6,345 nt of DNA, from positions 1-6,345 of the forward strand of contig JAQSXD010000223.1 in NCBI GenBank assembly GCA_029266295.1, read 5' to 3'. Shown piece after piece: positions 6,257-6,345 of this stretch. The notes under the pieces were generated by a model that saw nothing but the letters and a program-made list of their open reading frames with translations, searched no databases and was not told the DNA's origin. Origin of the DNA: Bacillota bacterium. Its GTDB lineage: Bacteria > Bacillota > Clostridia > Peptostreptococcales > Anaerovoracaceae. The translations under genes were made by a program, and so were the position numbers. Position 1 is the stretch's first letter. The number at the start of each line of letters is the position of its first letter.

Positions 6257-6345
6257 CTTTATGGAAATAAATCCACACGCTTTACAGGATACCAACATAT
6301 CCCCGGCAACTTACGTATGCCCTCACGTCGCAGAATACTCGGATG

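Larger units (their letters stand above)
6184..6345 (-). promoter_or_regulatory. T-box leader of the trp operon, 3' part (5' part cut by window edge)
   Basis: This untranslated leader senses the charging state of a tRNA, very probably tRNA-Trp, and controls read-through into trpE. The T-box sequence AAGGTGGCACCGCGG (6241-6255) is nearly exact to consensus. Further upstream in the transcript are a stem pairing GCGAC with GTTGC (6306-6331), a hairpin GGGATA/TATCCT (6286-6303) next to a GCCGGGG, and a hairpin TGTGGA/TCCATA (6260-6277) where Stem III is expected. The CCGAGTA near 6336-6342 resembles the segment that follows Stem I. Stem I with its specifier codon, and the promoter, therefore lie beyond 6345. 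The assignment to Trp rests on the gene context and on the C in UGGC, which would pair with a G discriminator base as in bacterial tRNA-Trp. Confidence 0.93.

Noticed and set aside
6292..6294. UGG in the loop of the hairpin at 6286-6303 as the Trp specifier codon
   Set aside because: Specifier codons sit in an internal loop of Stem I, far upstream of the T-box. This triplet lies in a hairpin between the Stem II region and Stem III, so it is most likely coincidental.
1..6345. A novel defence, mobile or CRISPR-like system
   Set aside because: Apart from the leader and two short gaps, the window is filled by trp genes with intact motifs. No repeats, transposase, integrase or att-like sequences were seen.

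Overview
The window holds an almost complete tryptophan biosynthesis operon. Every gene lies on the minus strand, so the operon reads from the high-coordinate end to the low. In transcription order it contains a tRNA-sensing T-box leader (6345 to 6184, its 5' part cut off by the window edge), trpE (6139-4670), trpG (4673-4098), trpD (4045-3005), trpC (3008-2208), trpF (2211-1510), trpB (1443-259) and the first 88 codons of trpA (266 to the window start). No plus-strand gene is credible. The open plus-strand frames are shadows of the trp genes.

The source is most likely a Gram-positive anaerobe of the Clostridia or a close relative. This is inferred from three things: T-box antitermination in front of trpE, strong AGGAGG-type ribosome binding sites, and a seven-gene operon in the order E-G-D-C-F-B-A with unfused genes. 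It is unlike the Bacillus subtilis arrangement, where the trp operon is controlled by the TRAP protein and the glutamine amidotransferase is shared with folate synthesis and encoded elsewhere. The species cannot be named from the sequence alone.

The genes cover the whole route from chorismate to tryptophan. TrpE and TrpG form anthranilate synthase, TrpD adds phosphoribose, TrpF isomerises the product, TrpC closes the indole ring, and TrpB with TrpA forms tryptophan synthase. Catalytic residues are in place in every protein, and no frameshift or premature stop was seen. Genes are packed in three translationally linked blocks: E-G, D-C-F and B-A. Within a block, stop and start codons overlap. 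Between blocks there are gaps of 52 and 66 bases, each with its own strong ribosome binding site.

Control is expected at the leader. When uncharged tRNA binds, the antiterminator (6214-6256) forms. Otherwise the 14-base-pair terminator (6184-6223) forms and stops transcription before trpE. Overall this is a well-known type of system rather than a new one. The points worth a second look are the leader's two mutually exclusive folds, an Ala-rich insertion in TrpF, a hairpin between trpF and trpB, and two changes in the TrpA active-site loop.
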